Of a stretch of 43,910 nt of DNA, positions 25,025 to 35,438 are shown piece by piece. Within the stretch, counting starts at the first letter, position 1. Each line of letters opens with the position of its first letter. The notes below the pieces were generated by a model. It searched no databases. It was not told where the DNA came from and was given only the letters and a program-made list of their open reading frames with translations. Made by a program: the position numbers and the translations under genes. Source of the DNA: Arthrobacter sp. Br18 (GTDB lineage: Bacteria; Actinomycetota; Actinomycetes; Actinomycetales; Micrococcaceae); the NCBI RefSeq assembly GCF_000520555.1, contig NZ_KI914857.1:102432-146341 (forward strand), read 5' to 3'.

Positions 25025-27286
25025 CTAGTGGAACAGGTCAGCGGCCACGCCCATGATGATGCGGTCTCCGGGAGTGGACTTCCTCAGGTAGTCCTCCACG
25101 GCCCAGTCGTCGAGTGCAATGCAACCGGCTGTCGGAACCTTGTTCTGGTGCAGGAAGATCGCGAAGCCCGCATCCTGCACGATGGGCGAATCCGGTGGGC
25201 GGTTGTAGTTGATCACAGCGCCCTGCCGGTAATCGTGGGTAGCACGTGTAGCGAAGTACCACATGTCCTCGTCATAGCCCACCCAGGTGGAGGACTCGAA
25301 GTACTTGTTGTAGGTGTCCGTGTAGGGGTTGCCGCCCCAGCGTGAACGGGGGTTGAGCGTCCGGTAGGGCAGTGCGGTGCCGGGGTTACCCAGGCCGAAG
25401 GCCTCGGTCACCGAGTAGGAGCCGGTGGGAGAGAAGTTGAAGCGTGTCGGCCCGGACGGGACTCCCGGCCTCTTGAAGCCGCTGGCTCCCACCGTCGCGT
25501 CGGTCTTCCAGTCGGTGACGTAGGTTCCCGCCACCTTCTGGCAGTACACCGCGCTGGCGTAACTCTGGCCATACCCGCCGGCGATGGTGAGGAGGACCCG
25601 CTGCGCCCCGCCTGTCGAGTATTTGGAGCGGCCGTCATTCAGCGTGGTGCACTCGGTGTGCCGGTGGTCCCTGTTGCCGGCCGCGTTCCAGGTGATGAAA
25701 CCGCCCTGGAACGGCTGGACACACTCGCCTCCCTCACAGCGCTCCGGCGTCTGGGGGTAGCCGAGGTAGCTCTGGTGCATGGCCATCGACTCGTACTTCG
25801 CCTTCACTCCACCGCGGACGGGTTGGGAGCCGGTGGCAGGGGACCAGAAAATCAGGCCGCCCTGGAACCACTGGTAGCAGCCGCCGTTGCGTTGACCACA
25901 GATTTCAGCCGTCAGCGGGTATCCCAGGTAACCGTTGTGCGCGCCCAGGCTTTCGTAGCGGCCCTTGATGTCGCCATTCACTGACTGTCCGCCTGTTGTG
26001 GGAGACCAGTAGGTTGTGCCTCCCTGGAACTTCTGGAAACACCCGCCTCCCGACTGGCCGCACACCTCGTTCTCGAGGGGATAGCCCAGGACGCCGTTCT
26101 CGGCGCCGCGTGCTGCCCACGCGTCCCGCATGCCGCCGCGGACAATCTGGGCACCTGTTGCCGGTGACCAGGAAATTACTCCGCGCTGGTAGGTCTGCTG
26201 GCAGCCGGACGATCGCAGCCCGCAGTTCTCCCGAGTAATGGGATACCCCAGCCATCCGGCTTCTGCTCCGGTGCGTGAGTAGGCCCCGCCCATAGCACCC
26301 GGGCCCCAGACGCCGTAGGCGCCCGACGACGCGGACCAGACGATCCGGAAGCCGCCGAATTCCTGGACGCATCCGTTGTCACGCTTGCCGCAGACCTCGG
26401 CGGACGACGGGTAGCCGACAGCAGCGTAGCCGCCGTACAGGTTGTACAGTGCCCCGCCGATAGCGCCACGGGTCCATACCTGCTGGTGCCCCGCCGTCGT
26501 GCTCCAGGTGAGGTCGATCCCATCCGAGAACCGCTGGGAGCATCCGCCTGGCGTGCACTGCTCATCGGTGACCGGGTAACCGAAGGCGCCCAGGGCGCCT
26601 GTGGCTGCCCACCGGGGACCGGTGTTGCCGGAGGTGAACAGCACTGCGTGCGCTCCGGTGGAGGGGGTGAAATGGATTTCCCCACCGACGAAGGTCTCCA
26701 CGCAGTGTCCTGCTGCATTGCAGGATTCATTCGAGGTCGGTTCGCCCAGCGGGCCCGCGGCTCCTCCGAGTTCCCTCCACTTGGCCGCAATGCCTCCGAT
26801 GGGAGTGAAGGGACCGGCGGCAGCAGCGCCGGCCTCGGGGCCCGGTGCTTCCGCCGAGGCCGTCGGCTCCTGCGCTGCGGGCACCTCCGGGGAGGGTGGT
26901 TCAGGTGCGGCTTCCTCCGCTGGAACGTCAGTCCCAGGATCGGTTGGAGCCGTTGTTCCCTGCTCCGGCAGGGCGGGAAGCTCCGTCGGGAGCGCCTCGG
27001 GGGTCGTCGCGTCCGGAGCTGATCCCGAAGTTCCCGGCTCGGGATCCAGCAGCCCGGCAGTCGGGGGAGTCGTCGTCGTGCCTGAATCCGGATACGTCGC
27101 GGCCTGCCCGGGGGAAGGCGTTGTTGCCGGGGCCTGCTCCGTGGCCGGAGCTGAGGGTGCGGCGGGTGCCGCGACGGCGCCCGGAGCGAGCCCGGACAGA
27201 AGGAGTGCGGCCAGCGAGATAACAGCTAGCGTGCGCCCCGGAAGGAAGGTGGATGGATGGTTCACCGGAAGACAACCGCCTGACAT
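25025..27286 (-). CDS. Secreted LGFP-repeat protein with C-terminal L,D-transpeptidase-like domain
   Basis: A 753-residue exported protein. The signal peptide spans about 12-40. A long Pro/Ala/Thr/Glu-rich linker runs to about 160. Seven LGFP-type repeats of about 50 residues follow (GAFGYP, AAVGYP, GWLGYP, GVLGYP, GYLGYP, SYLGYP and a first GPLGEP), each with a conserved Cys pair and CxQ(R)F/W-type motif. The last 200 or so residues form a YkuD-related L,D-transpeptidase-like domain with His713 and PTAGCIALD, where Cys722 is the expected nucleophile. LGFP repeats are thought to bind the cell wall, so the protein probably remodels peptidoglycan. The ATG at 27286 overlaps the upstream lipoprotein gene by 25 bases; a GTG at 27265 would overlap its stop as GTGA and still keep the signal peptide. 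Confidence 0.88.
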   Translation of the reverse strand: MSGGCLPVNHPSTFLPGRTLAVISLAALLLSGLAPGAVAAPAAPSAPATEQAPATTPSPGQAATYPDSGTTTTPPTAGLLDPEPGTSGSAPDATTPEALPTELPALPEQGTTAPTDPGTDVPAEEAAPEPPSPEVPAAQEPTASAEAPGPEAGAAAAGPFTPIGGIAAKWRELGGAAGPLGEPTSNESCNAAGHCVETFVGGEIHFTPSTGAHAVLFTSGNTGPRWAATGALGAFGYPVTDEQCTPGGCSQRFSDGIDLTWSTTAGHQQVWTRGAIGGALYNLYGGYAAVGYPSSAEVCGKRDNGCVQEFGGFRIVWSASSGAYGVWGPGAMGGAYSRTGAEAGWLGYPITRENCGLRSSGCQQTYQRGVISWSPATGAQIVRGGMRDAWAARGAENGVLGYPLENEVCGQSGGGCFQKFQGGTTYWSPTTGGQSVNGDIKGRYESLGAHNGYLGYPLTAEICGQRNGGCYQWFQGGLIFWSPATGSQPVRGGVKAKYESMAMHQSYLGYPQTPERCEGGECVQPFQGGFITWNAAGNRDHRHTECTTLNDGRSKYSTGGAQRVLLTIAGGYGQSYASAVYCQKVAGTYVTDWKTDATVGASGFKRPGVPSGPTRFNFSPTGSYSVTEAFGLGNPGTALPYRTLNPRSRWGGNPYTDTYNKYFESSTWVGYDEDMWYFATRATHDYRQGAVINYNRPPDSPIVQDAGFAIFLHQNKVPTAGCIALDDWAVEDYLRKSTPGDRIIMGVAADLFH

Positions 27287-27822
27287 GTAGATGATGCTGG
27301 GGCCCCATCGGCGAAGGCGTCAGCGCGAACTTCAGCCGTGCCGCCGGCTGGTACTGCCTGTTGGATGTTTGCGCGGCCGGCCACGCTGCTGGTGCTGCCG
27401 ACAGCGACGACAACGGAGAAGGTCACGGTGGTGTCAGCAGTGTTGGTCAGGGTCCCGGAAAAGGACCAGACACCCGCTGCGTCCGCCGTACACACCACAT
27501 TGCCCAGCGCCTCGTTGGCGATGGCGGTGGGATTCGCGGGCACGGACTCCATGCTGGTTTCCAGTGTCGCCTCGACGCTCGGTCCCGGATCGGGGGGGAC
27601 CGTTGCCGGCAGGTCAGTCCCGGTCGCTGCAGCCCCTGATGGTGCTGATCCTGTGTCCGGGGACGCCGGCATCGTGTTTTCTCCAGTGCTTTCTGCGCCG
27701 GGGACCGTCGCCGGTCCTGATACTGCCGGTGCGTCCGGCGCATCGGTAGGTGGCGAAGTGCAGCCGGAAAGGGCAGCGACGCCCACCGCCGCCCACAAAA
27801 AGAGCGGTCTGAGACTCCGCAT
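27262..27822 (-). CDS. Putative lipoprotein of unknown function
   Basis: A 186-residue lipoprotein with lipobox LSGC at 18-21 (Cys21). A Pro/Thr/Ala/Glu-rich spacer (about 22-95) leads to a C-terminal beta-rich domain of about 90 residues with two cysteines (NVVCTADAA and SSTCQAVV) placed to form a disulfide. The pattern (WSFSGTLTNTADTTVTFSVVVAVG) looks like an Ig-like or FxLYD-type fold. It is the first gene of a two-gene unit overlapping the L,D-transpeptidase gene, so it may assist in wall remodelling. The function is not recognised. Confidence 0.78.
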   Translation of the reverse strand: MRSLRPLFLWAAVGVAALSGCTSPPTDAPDAPAVSGPATVPGAESTGENTMPASPDTGSAPSGAAATGTDLPATVPPDPGPSVEATLETSMESVPANPTAIANEALGNVVCTADAAGVWSFSGTLTNTADTTVTFSVVVAVGSTSSVAGRANIQQAVPAGGTAEVRADAFADGAPASSTCQAVVFR

Positions 27823-27885
27823 TGTTCCCCTATTTTTTTGCTGTGAACTTACCGTTCGGGAACCAGGGGCTTTTTGACCGGGAAG

Positions 27886-27891
27886 ATTGTA
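27886..27891 (-). promoter_or_regulatory. Candidate -10 for the lipoprotein/L,D-transpeptidase operon
   Basis: TACAAT on the minus strand fits a -10, with transcription starting near 27879 and a leader of about 57 bases that ends with AGGGGA before the ATG at 27822. The surrounding DNA is AT-richer than its neighbours. No good -35 is seen. Confidence 0.35.
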
Positions 27892-27971
27892 CAGACGGAG
27901 ATTATCAGCGAATTCCCGCGCCCCGGTCGATCATCCGATAACAATTCCACCCATCTTCTGAGGAACTAGGT

Positions 27972-29300
<1,329 letters not shown>

Positions 29301-30248
29301 TCAGGCCAGGGTGTCGAGCGCCCGGTTCAGGGCCGAAAGGGCAACAATCTCGGATTCGATCCGCCGCTCCAGCACCTCCCGGGTCAGCGTCTCCGACCCC
29401 CCGTGGGCCCGCAGGTAAAGAAGAACCCCCAGACGCAGCACCCGCCAGTCCTTCTCGGCCGACTTGTTTCCGGACACGGTGGCCCGGACGATCTCCGGAT
29501 CGTACACGTTCGGATCATTGAGCTGGCGCTGCCGGACGGTTGCCGCCAGCTTCGCGCGCAGGGGGTCCGTCTCGGCGTCGTCCGCGGAACGCAGCGCTGC
29601 CGAGTACGCAGCTGAACGTGTGTCGTCGTGCCGTGAAAGGTAGGCGGTCATGGCCAACGCGCCTTCGATCCACTTCCAGCGGCCGAAGTTCCCGTCGAAC
29701 GGCAGTACGGTCAGGAGGTCCGCGACAGTGAGGGCGTTGGCGGGGTCAGCGTGGTCGACGAGAAGCGAGACAGCGAGGTGGTGCAGGTCCTGCAGGTTGC
29801 TGCCCGACTTCAGGTTGATCCCACGGAGCAGCCGGCTCGAGAGCTCCTGCACTCCGGTGCTCGCCGGGTACGTGCCGGCAATCCGTGCCACCACAGCTTC
29901 GGGTGAACCGTGGTCGGCCGCGACGGCTGAGACCTCTGCTGCGCCGGTTGCCTCGATGGACACGCTGGAGCCGCTGGCCATCGTGACGGTGGTCCCGGTG
30001 GCGAGCTCGGCAACGATCAACGCCGGGGCGCCGAAGTCGTCGTTCCGGGTTGAAACGTCCTTCACCTCGACTGCCGCGCCGCCGCCCGGCGGGACCAACG
30101 AGTCGCCGGCCCTGAGTGACTCAGCGGTCACAGACCGGAGCTCCTGCCGATTCCGTTCGCTCTCTTCCACGTCGACTCCGTTTTCGCCCCCTGCACTGCT
30201 GTGTCCGCCGGATGCCGGCACATCTCCACGATAGGGTAAGCCGTTCAT
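29301..30248 (-). CDS. Uncharacterised protein coupled to a DUF4916 gene
   Basis: A 315-residue protein. The ATG at 30248 overlaps the upstream gene's stop as ATGA, so this start was preferred over longer readings in the same frame. The N-terminal 125 or so residues are Gly/Ser/Val-rich and look like a beta-sandwich (VPPGGGAAVEVKDVS, GTTVTMASGSSVSIEATG). The C-terminal half is helical (LLVDHADPANALTVADLLTV, RWKWIEGALAMTAYLSRHDDT). No signal peptide or membrane segment, and no catalytic motif. I do not recognise the family. Confidence 0.72.
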   Translation of the reverse strand: MNGLPYRGDVPASGGHSSAGGENGVDVEESERNRQELRSVTAESLRAGDSLVPPGGGAAVEVKDVSTRNDDFGAPALIVAELATGTTVTMASGSSVSIEATGAAEVSAVAADHGSPEAVVARIAGTYPASTGVQELSSRLLRGINLKSGSNLQDLHHLAVSLLVDHADPANALTVADLLTVLPFDGNFGRWKWIEGALAMTAYLSRHDDTRSAAYSAALRSADDAETDPLRAKLAATVRQRQLNDPNVYDPEIVRATVSGNKSAEKDWRVLRLGVLLYLRAHGGSETLTREVLERRIESEIVALSALNRALDTLA

Positions 30249-30784
30249 CGGCCCCAGCCGGCGTGGGCGAGGGCCTGCCGCAGGAGGTCCGCCCGGCCGC
30301 CGGAGAACTCCTCCTGGATCGATGGACTCAGGGCTTCCGACGGCGTGAGCCAGGACAGCTCGAGTGCATCCTGCCGGGGATCGCATTCCCCCGAGACCGG
30401 AATGAGGTAAGCCAGCGCGACGGCGTGCTGGCGGTCGTCGGTCAGCCCGGTTTCCGATGGCGAAGGGAAGTATTCGGCAATGGTGAAGGGAACGGGCGAC
30501 GGCGGCAGCTGCGGAAGCGCGAAGGGGCCGAGATCCTTCTCCAGGTGGCGCAGCAGCGCTGCACGGATGGTCTCGCGGTACATCACCCGGCCCGACACGA
30601 AGGTGCGCACCATCTCCCCCTGCTCACTGGCCTGCAGGAGCAGACCCACCTCGTTGACATACCCGAGGGAGTCGCAGCGCACGGGAATCGCTTCGACATA
30701 GACCATGGGCAGGCGGCGGCGGGCTTCGTAAAGATCGTCTTCGGAGAGCCAGCCCGGATTGGGGTCGGGGGTGCGAACGTTCAT
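30245..30784 (-). CDS. DUF4916 / NUDIX-like protein
   Basis: A 179-residue protein. WLSEDDLYEARRRLPMVYVEAIPVR near the N-terminus and MYRETIRAALLRHLEKDLGP in the middle are typical of actinobacterial DUF4916, which has a NUDIX-like fold. The classical NUDIX box (GX5EX7REUXEEXGU) is not intact: RETIRAALLRHLEKDLG keeps only part of it. Hydrolase activity is therefore uncertain. It is the first gene of a two-gene unit and overlaps the uncharacterised gene after it by four bases. Confidence 0.8.
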   Translation of the reverse strand: MNVRTPDPNPGWLSEDDLYEARRRLPMVYVEAIPVRCDSLGYVNEVGLLLQASEQGEMVRTFVSGRVMYRETIRAALLRHLEKDLGPFALPQLPPSPVPFTIAEYFPSPSETGLTDDRQHAVALAYLIPVSGECDPRQDALELSWLTPSEALSPSIQEEFSGGRADLLRQALAHAGWGR

Positions 30785-30896
30785 ACCTCAGTTCTAGCGC
30801 AGACTGGCCAAGCGGGGGGAGCGGCACGCGCTTCTTCGGCCGCCGGCTGAATCGGGCGGGGGGGGAAACCGGCTGGTCCTTCGAGCATCGGTGGCC

Positions 30897-30902
30897 TAGC
30901 GT
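30897..30902 (+). promoter_or_regulatory. Candidate -10 element of the YdeI-family gene (leaderless)
   Basis: TAGCGT ends 6 bases before the ATG at 30909, so the transcript would begin at the start codon. No ribosome site is seen. Confidence 0.42.
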
Positions 30903-30908
30903 GGCTTC

Positions 30909-31514
30909 ATGAAGCCCGAGGTTCCCGAACTGCTGCTGCAGGACGCCGCCGAGTGGCGCCGCTGGCTCGAGGAGAACCACGCGGCATCGCCCGGCGTCTG
31001 GCTCGTCCTCTCGAAAAAAGGCGGCTCCCTGACGACCCTCACGTATGCGCAGGCGCTTGACGAGGCCCTGTGCTTCGGATGGATCGACGGGCAGATCCGC
31101 CCCCGGGACGCAATGAGCTTCGGGCAGCGCTTCACGCGGCGCGCGGCGCGAAGTATCTGGTCCGTCCGGAACCGCGGGCATGTGGAGCGGTTGGAGGGGG
31201 CGGGCCGCATGCAGCCTGCCGGCCGCGTCGCGGTGCAGGCGGCAGTGGACGATGGCCGCTGGGAACGCGCCTACGCCGGTTCCGCAACTGCTGAGGTGCC
31301 CGCGGACCTGCTCGCCGCCATCGCCGGGAACCCGGCGGCGCAGGCTATGTTCGACGTACTGTCGGCGCAGAACAGGTATGCGCTCATCTTCCGGCTGAGC
31401 CAGCTGAAGACCGAGGCGGCGCGGCAGCGGAACATCGCCGCGTTCACCAGCATGCTCGGGCGCGGCGAAACCCCGTATCCGCAGCGGGCACATCCGCCTA
31501 CACCGAACGTGTAG
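30909..31514 (+). CDS. YdeI/OmpD-associated family protein
   Basis: A 201-residue cytoplasmic protein. The N-terminal block DAAEWRRWLEENHAASPGVWLVLSKK, the central LTYAQALDEALCFGWIDGQ and the RRAARSIWSVRNRGHVERL region match the YdeI/OmpD-associated (bacteriocin-protection, YdeI-type) family. The C-terminal third ends with the usual helical tail. The function in actinobacteria is unclear; in E. coli ydeI relatives have been linked to stress and envelope tolerance. It overlaps the end of the convergent iron-transport ATPase gene by 17 bases. Confidence 0.87.
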   Translation: MKPEVPELLLQDAAEWRRWLEENHAASPGVWLVLSKKGGSLTTLTYAQALDEALCFGWIDGQIRPRDAMSFGQRFTRRAARSIWSVRNRGHVERLEGAGRMQPAGRVAVQAAVDDGRWERAYAGSATAEVPADLLAAIAGNPAAQAMFDVLSAQNRYALIFRLSQLKTEAARQRNIAAFTSMLGRGETPYPQRAHPPTPNV

Positions 31515-32604
31515 CGGCAGGGGCGCCGGGAAAGGCAACCCCTTCCCCCACGACACTGAGCCTCAAGCGGGTGCCGATCCGGGCCATCGCCGCATTCCAG
31601 TGCCGGATCGTGATGACCTCCCCGCCCGCTCCAGCCGGGCCGGGACCCTCCAACCGGATGGTGACCGTCACCTCGGGGCCGAAGAAGTCCGTCTCCAAAA
31701 CGGTTCCGGCAATCGTGCCATGCTCGGTGATGCGGATCTGCTCCGGCCGAAGCATCAACTGCACGGCGCCCTGGCAGCTGGGCCGGCGGACAGGAATCGC
31801 GCCGAGCGCGCAGTACGCCAGTGAACCCTGGAGATCGGCCTCAAGAATGACCGCGTCACCCAGGAATTCGGCGGTCTGCCGGTCGACCGGCCGCGTGTAG
31901 ACGACGAAGGGATTGCCGACCTGTGCGAGGACTCCTTCCCGCAGCACCGCGACCTGGTCGGAGAAGGACAGTGCCTCCGACTGGTCGTGGGTCACCAGGA
32001 TGGTGGTGACTCCCGTTTCGGCGAGCGTTGCCGCGACAGCCTTGCGTGTTGCGACGCGAAGACCGGCGTCCAGCGCAGAGAAGGGCTCATCAAGCAGCAT
32101 GAGTGACGGACCGCGGGCGAGCGCCCTGGCCAGGGCCACCCGCTGCTGCTGGCCGCCGGACAGTTCATCCGGCCGGCGGTCGGCGTAGCTGGAGTCCAGG
32201 GACACCATCCCCAGAAGCCTGACGACCCGTGCCCGGGCAGATCGGCGCGGGTAGGCCCGGCGGTCGAGGCCGAAAGCGACATTCTCCCCGACGGACAGGT
32301 GGGGGAACAGGGCGCCGTCCTGGGCCACGTAGCCGATGTTGCGCCGATGTGCGGGAACCAGCACCCCAGGACCGGCAACGAGGTTCCCCTGCAGCGAGAC
32401 GGTTCCCGAGTCCGGGGAATCGAATCCGGCAATGATCCGCAACAGCGTCGTCTTCCCCGACCCTGACGGTCCGACGATGGCTGTGGTGATTCCGCCCTGC
32501 ACCGAAAGCGTGAGCCCCTTGAGGACTTCGACGCCGTTGAAGGACCGTGCCACGTCGACCAGGTCGAGGTGATTTCCGTCCGGGGTTGCCGGGTGGGTTG
32601 TCAT
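31498..32604 (-). CDS. Ferric-iron-type ABC transporter ATP-binding protein
   Basis: A 368-residue FbpC-type ATPase. Walker A is GPSGSGKTT, the signature is LSGGQQQRVALARAL, Walker B is LMLLDEPFSAL, and the switch is VTHDQSEAL. The C-terminal TOBE-like domain (about 240-360: VQLMLRPEQIRI, VTVTIRLEGPG) is typical of the family that includes iron, spermidine and sulphate importers. It is the last gene of the three-gene iron operon, 17 bases after the permease gene. Its end overlaps the convergent YdeI gene. Confidence 0.92.
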   Translation of the reverse strand: MTTHPATPDGNHLDLVDVARSFNGVEVLKGLTLSVQGGITTAIVGPSGSGKTTLLRIIAGFDSPDSGTVSLQGNLVAGPGVLVPAHRRNIGYVAQDGALFPHLSVGENVAFGLDRRAYPRRSARARVVRLLGMVSLDSSYADRRPDELSGGQQQRVALARALARGPSLMLLDEPFSALDAGLRVATRKAVAATLAETGVTTILVTHDQSEALSFSDQVAVLREGVLAQVGNPFVVYTRPVDRQTAEFLGDAVILEADLQGSLAYCALGAIPVRRPSCQGAVQLMLRPEQIRITEHGTIAGTVLETDFFGPEVTVTIRLEGPGPAGAGGEVITIRHWNAAMARIGTRLRLSVVGEGVAFPGAPAATRSV

Positions 32605-32621
32605 GGAAAATCCTCCGGGAG

Positions 32622-34187
32622 CTACTGGCCGACGGCTTTTCGCGATTGCCGGTACAGGAGGTATGTCATGGGCAGGGACAACAGAATCAGCAGCAGCGCA
32701 TAGGGTGCGGCCCCGGCATAGTCTATTTCAGAACTCAGCGACCAGAAGCGCGTGGCGAGGGTGGACACGCCCGACGGCGCCAGCACGAGGGTGGCGGTGA
32801 GCTCGTTGGAGATGCCGAGGAAAACCAGGGCTGCACCACCAGCGGCCGCCGGGGCGCACAGGCGGAGCGTCACCCTCAGGAAGGAGGCAAGGGGCGGCTT
32901 GCCCAGCGCGCGCGAGGCCTCTTCGAGTTCGCGGGGAGCCTGGGCGATCCCCGCGCGGAGGCTGACGAGCGCGCGGGGCAGAAAGAGCAGGGCGTAGGCC
33001 GTGATGACCACGGGTGCCGTCTGATAGAACGGGTACGCGATGTTGATGGTCACGGTCACGAAGGCGAGCGCCACCACGATTCCGGGCATCGAGCTCGTGA
33101 TGTAGTTGCTGCTCTCCAGCAGCCGGCTGAACTTCCCGTTGTGGCGCACTGCAAGCCAGGCGATCGGGAAGGCGGCCACCACAGTGACGACTGCGCCGAT
33201 GAGGCCGTAGCTCAGCGTCTGGAGGAGGGCCGTGGAGAGTTCGGCTGCTTCCCAGACCTCCAGCCCGCCGGCGATGAGCCAGCGGGCGACGTTCCAGAGC
33301 GGCACCCCCAGTGCGAGGCCGACCAGCGCCAGGGTGGCGGCCACCCCCAGCGGCCTCCAGCCTCCCAGGACGTAAATCCCAGGCGAGGACGCCACACCGG
33401 AGCCGAGCCGGGCGTAGCGGGCGCGGCCGCGCGTCGAGGTTTCGGCCAGCAGGAGCACCAGGCAGAGAAGGACGAGAACGCTCGCGAGCATGTTCGCCGC
33501 CGCGCTGTTGAACGTGGACTGGAACTGCTGCAGGATCGCCGTCGTGAACGTGTCGAAGCGGATCATGGAGAACGCGCCGAATTCGGCGAGCAGGTGGAGG
33601 CCCACCAGGAGCGAGCCTCCCCCCATGGCCAGGCGGAGTTGCGGAAGCACGACCCGGAAGAAGGCCTGCCAGGGCCCGAGCCCCAGCGATGCAGCCGATT
33701 GTTCCAGGCCGGGGTCGAGGCGCCGGAGCGTCGCTGCTGCGGGAATGTAGACCAGCGGGTAGTAGCTCAGCACTGAAATGAGGACTCCGCCGCTGATGCC
33801 GGACAGGGACGGGATGGTGCCGGCCCACGCGTAGCTGTTGACGAATGCGGGCACGGCGAGCGGGGCTGCGAGAAGGAAGGAGAGGGGCCGCGCCCACGGA
33901 AGGTCGGTGCGCTCCACCAGCCACGCAGCACCCACACCAAGGAGGAGGCAGACGGGGATGGTGAGGATCAGCAGGGCGATCGTGTTGAAGAGCAGTTCGC
34001 CGACCCGCGGGCGGAACACGAGTTCTGCCGCGGCTTCCCATCCCGTCGCAAGTGTCATCGAGACGACGAAGCCGAGGGGCACCAAGGTTGCAAGGGTCAC
34101 CAACACCACCGCCGCCACCACGCCGGCCGGCGGGCGGGAACCGGTGTTCCTGCCCGCCGTCGTGCGGATCTTCCCGGCCCAGGTCAT
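32622..34187 (-). CDS. Ferric-iron-type ABC transporter permease (fused two-unit)
   Basis: A 521-residue permease of the FbpB type, in which two binding-protein-dependent transport domains are joined in one chain with about 12 transmembrane helices. EAA-like loops are visible: [29 protein letters not shown] in the first half and [25 protein letters not shown] in the second. It conducts iron delivered by the lipoprotein encoded just upstream (34 bases away). A basic, Thr/Gly-rich N-terminus of about 20 residues precedes the first helix. Confidence 0.92.
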   Translation of the reverse strand: MTWAGKIRTTAGRNTGSRPPAGVVAAVVLVTLATLVPLGFVVSMTLATGWEAAAELVFRPRVGELLFNTIALLILTIPVCLLLGVGAAWLVERTDLPWARPLSFLLAAPLAVPAFVNSYAWAGTIPSLSGISGGVLISVLSYYPLVYIPAAATLRRLDPGLEQSAASLGLGPWQAFFRVVLPQLRLAMGGGSLLVGLHLLAEFGAFSMIRFDTFTTAILQQFQSTFNSAAANMLASVLVLLCLVLLLAETSTRGRARYARLGSGVASSPGIYVLGGWRPLGVAATLALVGLALGVPLWNVARWLIAGGLEVWEAAELSTALLQTLSYGLIGAVVTVVAAFPIAWLAVRHNGKFSRLLESSNYITSSMPGIVVALAFVTVTINIAYPFYQTAPVVITAYALLFLPRALVSLRAGIAQAPRELEEASRALGKPPLASFLRVTLRLCAPAAAGGAALVFLGISNELTATLVLAPSGVSTLATRFWSLSSEIDYAGAAPYALLLILLSLPMTYLLYRQSRKAVGQ

Positions 34188-34221
34188 GGGCGACGCTGCA
34201 GTTCCGACGCTGCAGTCTGCC

Positions 34222-35295
34222 TCAGAGCAGTCCGGCCGAGGTCATGAGCTCCACGACTTTCTCACCGTTGAGGTCGGCTGGATCGATGGCCGGTGCCTCA
34301 AGTTCCTCGAGCGGTACAAGCCCTTCGCGCGGCGCCACGTCAGCACTGATGGGGTATTCGTAGTCGCTGCCCGTGCTCAGGGTTTCCTGGCCCTCCTTGC
34401 TGGTGATGAATTCAAGGAACGCGTTCGCGGCAGCCGGGTTGTCGGAGGACTCCAGCACTCCCGCACCGGAAACCGAGACGAAGGCTCCTGCGTCCTCACC
34501 CTTGAAGTAGTAGGGAGCCACATTGCTGCTGTTCTCGCCGGTGCCTGCCTGGTCCGCGGTGTAGTAGTAGTGGTAGATCACTGCCGCATCGACCTCACCG
34601 GAGTTCACTGCCTTCATCGCGGCACCGTTCTTGGGGTAGATCTTCGCGCTGTCCTTCATGGCGCCGAGCCAGTCGGCGGTGGCTTCCTCGCCCTCGACGT
34701 CGAGCATCGCCGAGACGATCGCCTGGAAGTCGGCGCCCCCTGCCGCAGCGCCCCATCGGCCCGACCACTCCGGGTCCGCCAGGTCCAGCAGCGACTCCGG
34801 AAGGTCGGCCTCGGGAACCTTCTCCGGGTTGTACACGAAGAGGGTGGACCGTGCCGCAACGCCGGCCCACTTGTTGGTGGACGGGCGGTATTCCTCGGGA
34901 ACGTTCTGCTCCGTTTCCTCCGTGAGGTCGGAAAAGAGGCCCGCGTTCTCCACCTGCGTCATGGCTGGTGAGTTCTCGGTGATGAACACGTCCGCGGGCG
35001 AGCGCTCGCCTTCCTGGAGGATCTGGTTGCTCATTTCCGTATCGCTGCCCTGGCGGAGTGTGACCTCGACGCCGGTCTGCTCCGTGAATTCATCGACCCA
35101 CGCCTGGGTCATCGACTCATGCTGTGCGTTGTACACGGTGATCTCGCCGCTGATCCCGGCCGGCTCCGCTGACGCGGGGCCGGTTGACGGAGCGGTTTCG
35201 GCGGCCGGCTCGGTGCCACCACCGCATGCGGTGGTGGTGAGGAGGAGGGCAGTTGCCAGCACTGCTGAGCGGGCCGACGTGGAACGGAGCTTCAT
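34222..35295 (-). CDS. Ferric-iron-type ABC transporter substrate-binding lipoprotein
   Basis: A 357-residue lipoprotein with lipobox TTAC (Cys24) and a Pro/Ala/Thr-rich spacer, then an FbpA-like periplasmic-binding fold starting [28 protein letters not shown] tyrosine cluster, [10 protein letters not shown], is at the position where FbpA-family proteins bind Fe3+. The match to the transferrin-like class, the order of the three genes and an IdeR/DtxR-like box upstream together support ferric iron uptake. The binding residues need alignment to be named exactly. The ATG at 35295 has AAAGG in the leader. Confidence 0.92.
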   Translation of the reverse strand: MKLRSTSARSAVLATALLLTTTACGGGTEPAAETAPSTGPASAEPAGISGEITVYNAQHESMTQAWVDEFTEQTGVEVTLRQGSDTEMSNQILQEGERSPADVFITENSPAMTQVENAGLFSDLTEETEQNVPEEYRPSTNKWAGVAARSTLFVYNPEKVPEADLPESLLDLADPEWSGRWGAAAGGADFQAIVSAMLDVEGEEATADWLGAMKDSAKIYPKNGAAMKAVNSGEVDAAVIYHYYYTADQAGTGENSSNVAPYYFKGEDAGAFVSVSGAGVLESSDNPAAANAFLEFITSKEGQETLSTGSDYEYPISADVAPREGLVPLEELEAPAIDPADLNGEKVVELMTSAGLL

Positions 35296-35373
35296 TGGAG
35301 CCTTTCAAAGGACATTACCGGGCAGGGTGGGGCCTGACGGCGGAACGGGTGCTGGTGCCCGGGGAACGGTGCG

Positions 35374-35392
35374 CCAGGTAAGCCTTGCCTAA
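35374..35392 (-). promoter_or_regulatory. IdeR/DtxR box before the iron transporter operon
   Basis: On the minus strand TTAGGCAAGGCTTACCTGG matches the DtxR/IdeR consensus TTAGGTTAGGCTAACCTAA at 14 of 19 positions, with both half-sites preserved. It lies 79-97 bases before the substrate-binding gene start and overlaps a possible -10 (TAGGCA). This predicts repression when iron is plentiful. Confidence 0.75.
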
Positions 35393-35438
35393 GAAGTTCT
35401 CGGCAATACCGAAAGTGTCGCACGTCTCCGGAAATTAG

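Noticed and set aside
32547-33776. A 409-codon plus-strand frame
   Set aside because: It is opposite the iron permease gene, very rich in Arg, Gly and Gln, and has no membrane or catalytic features.
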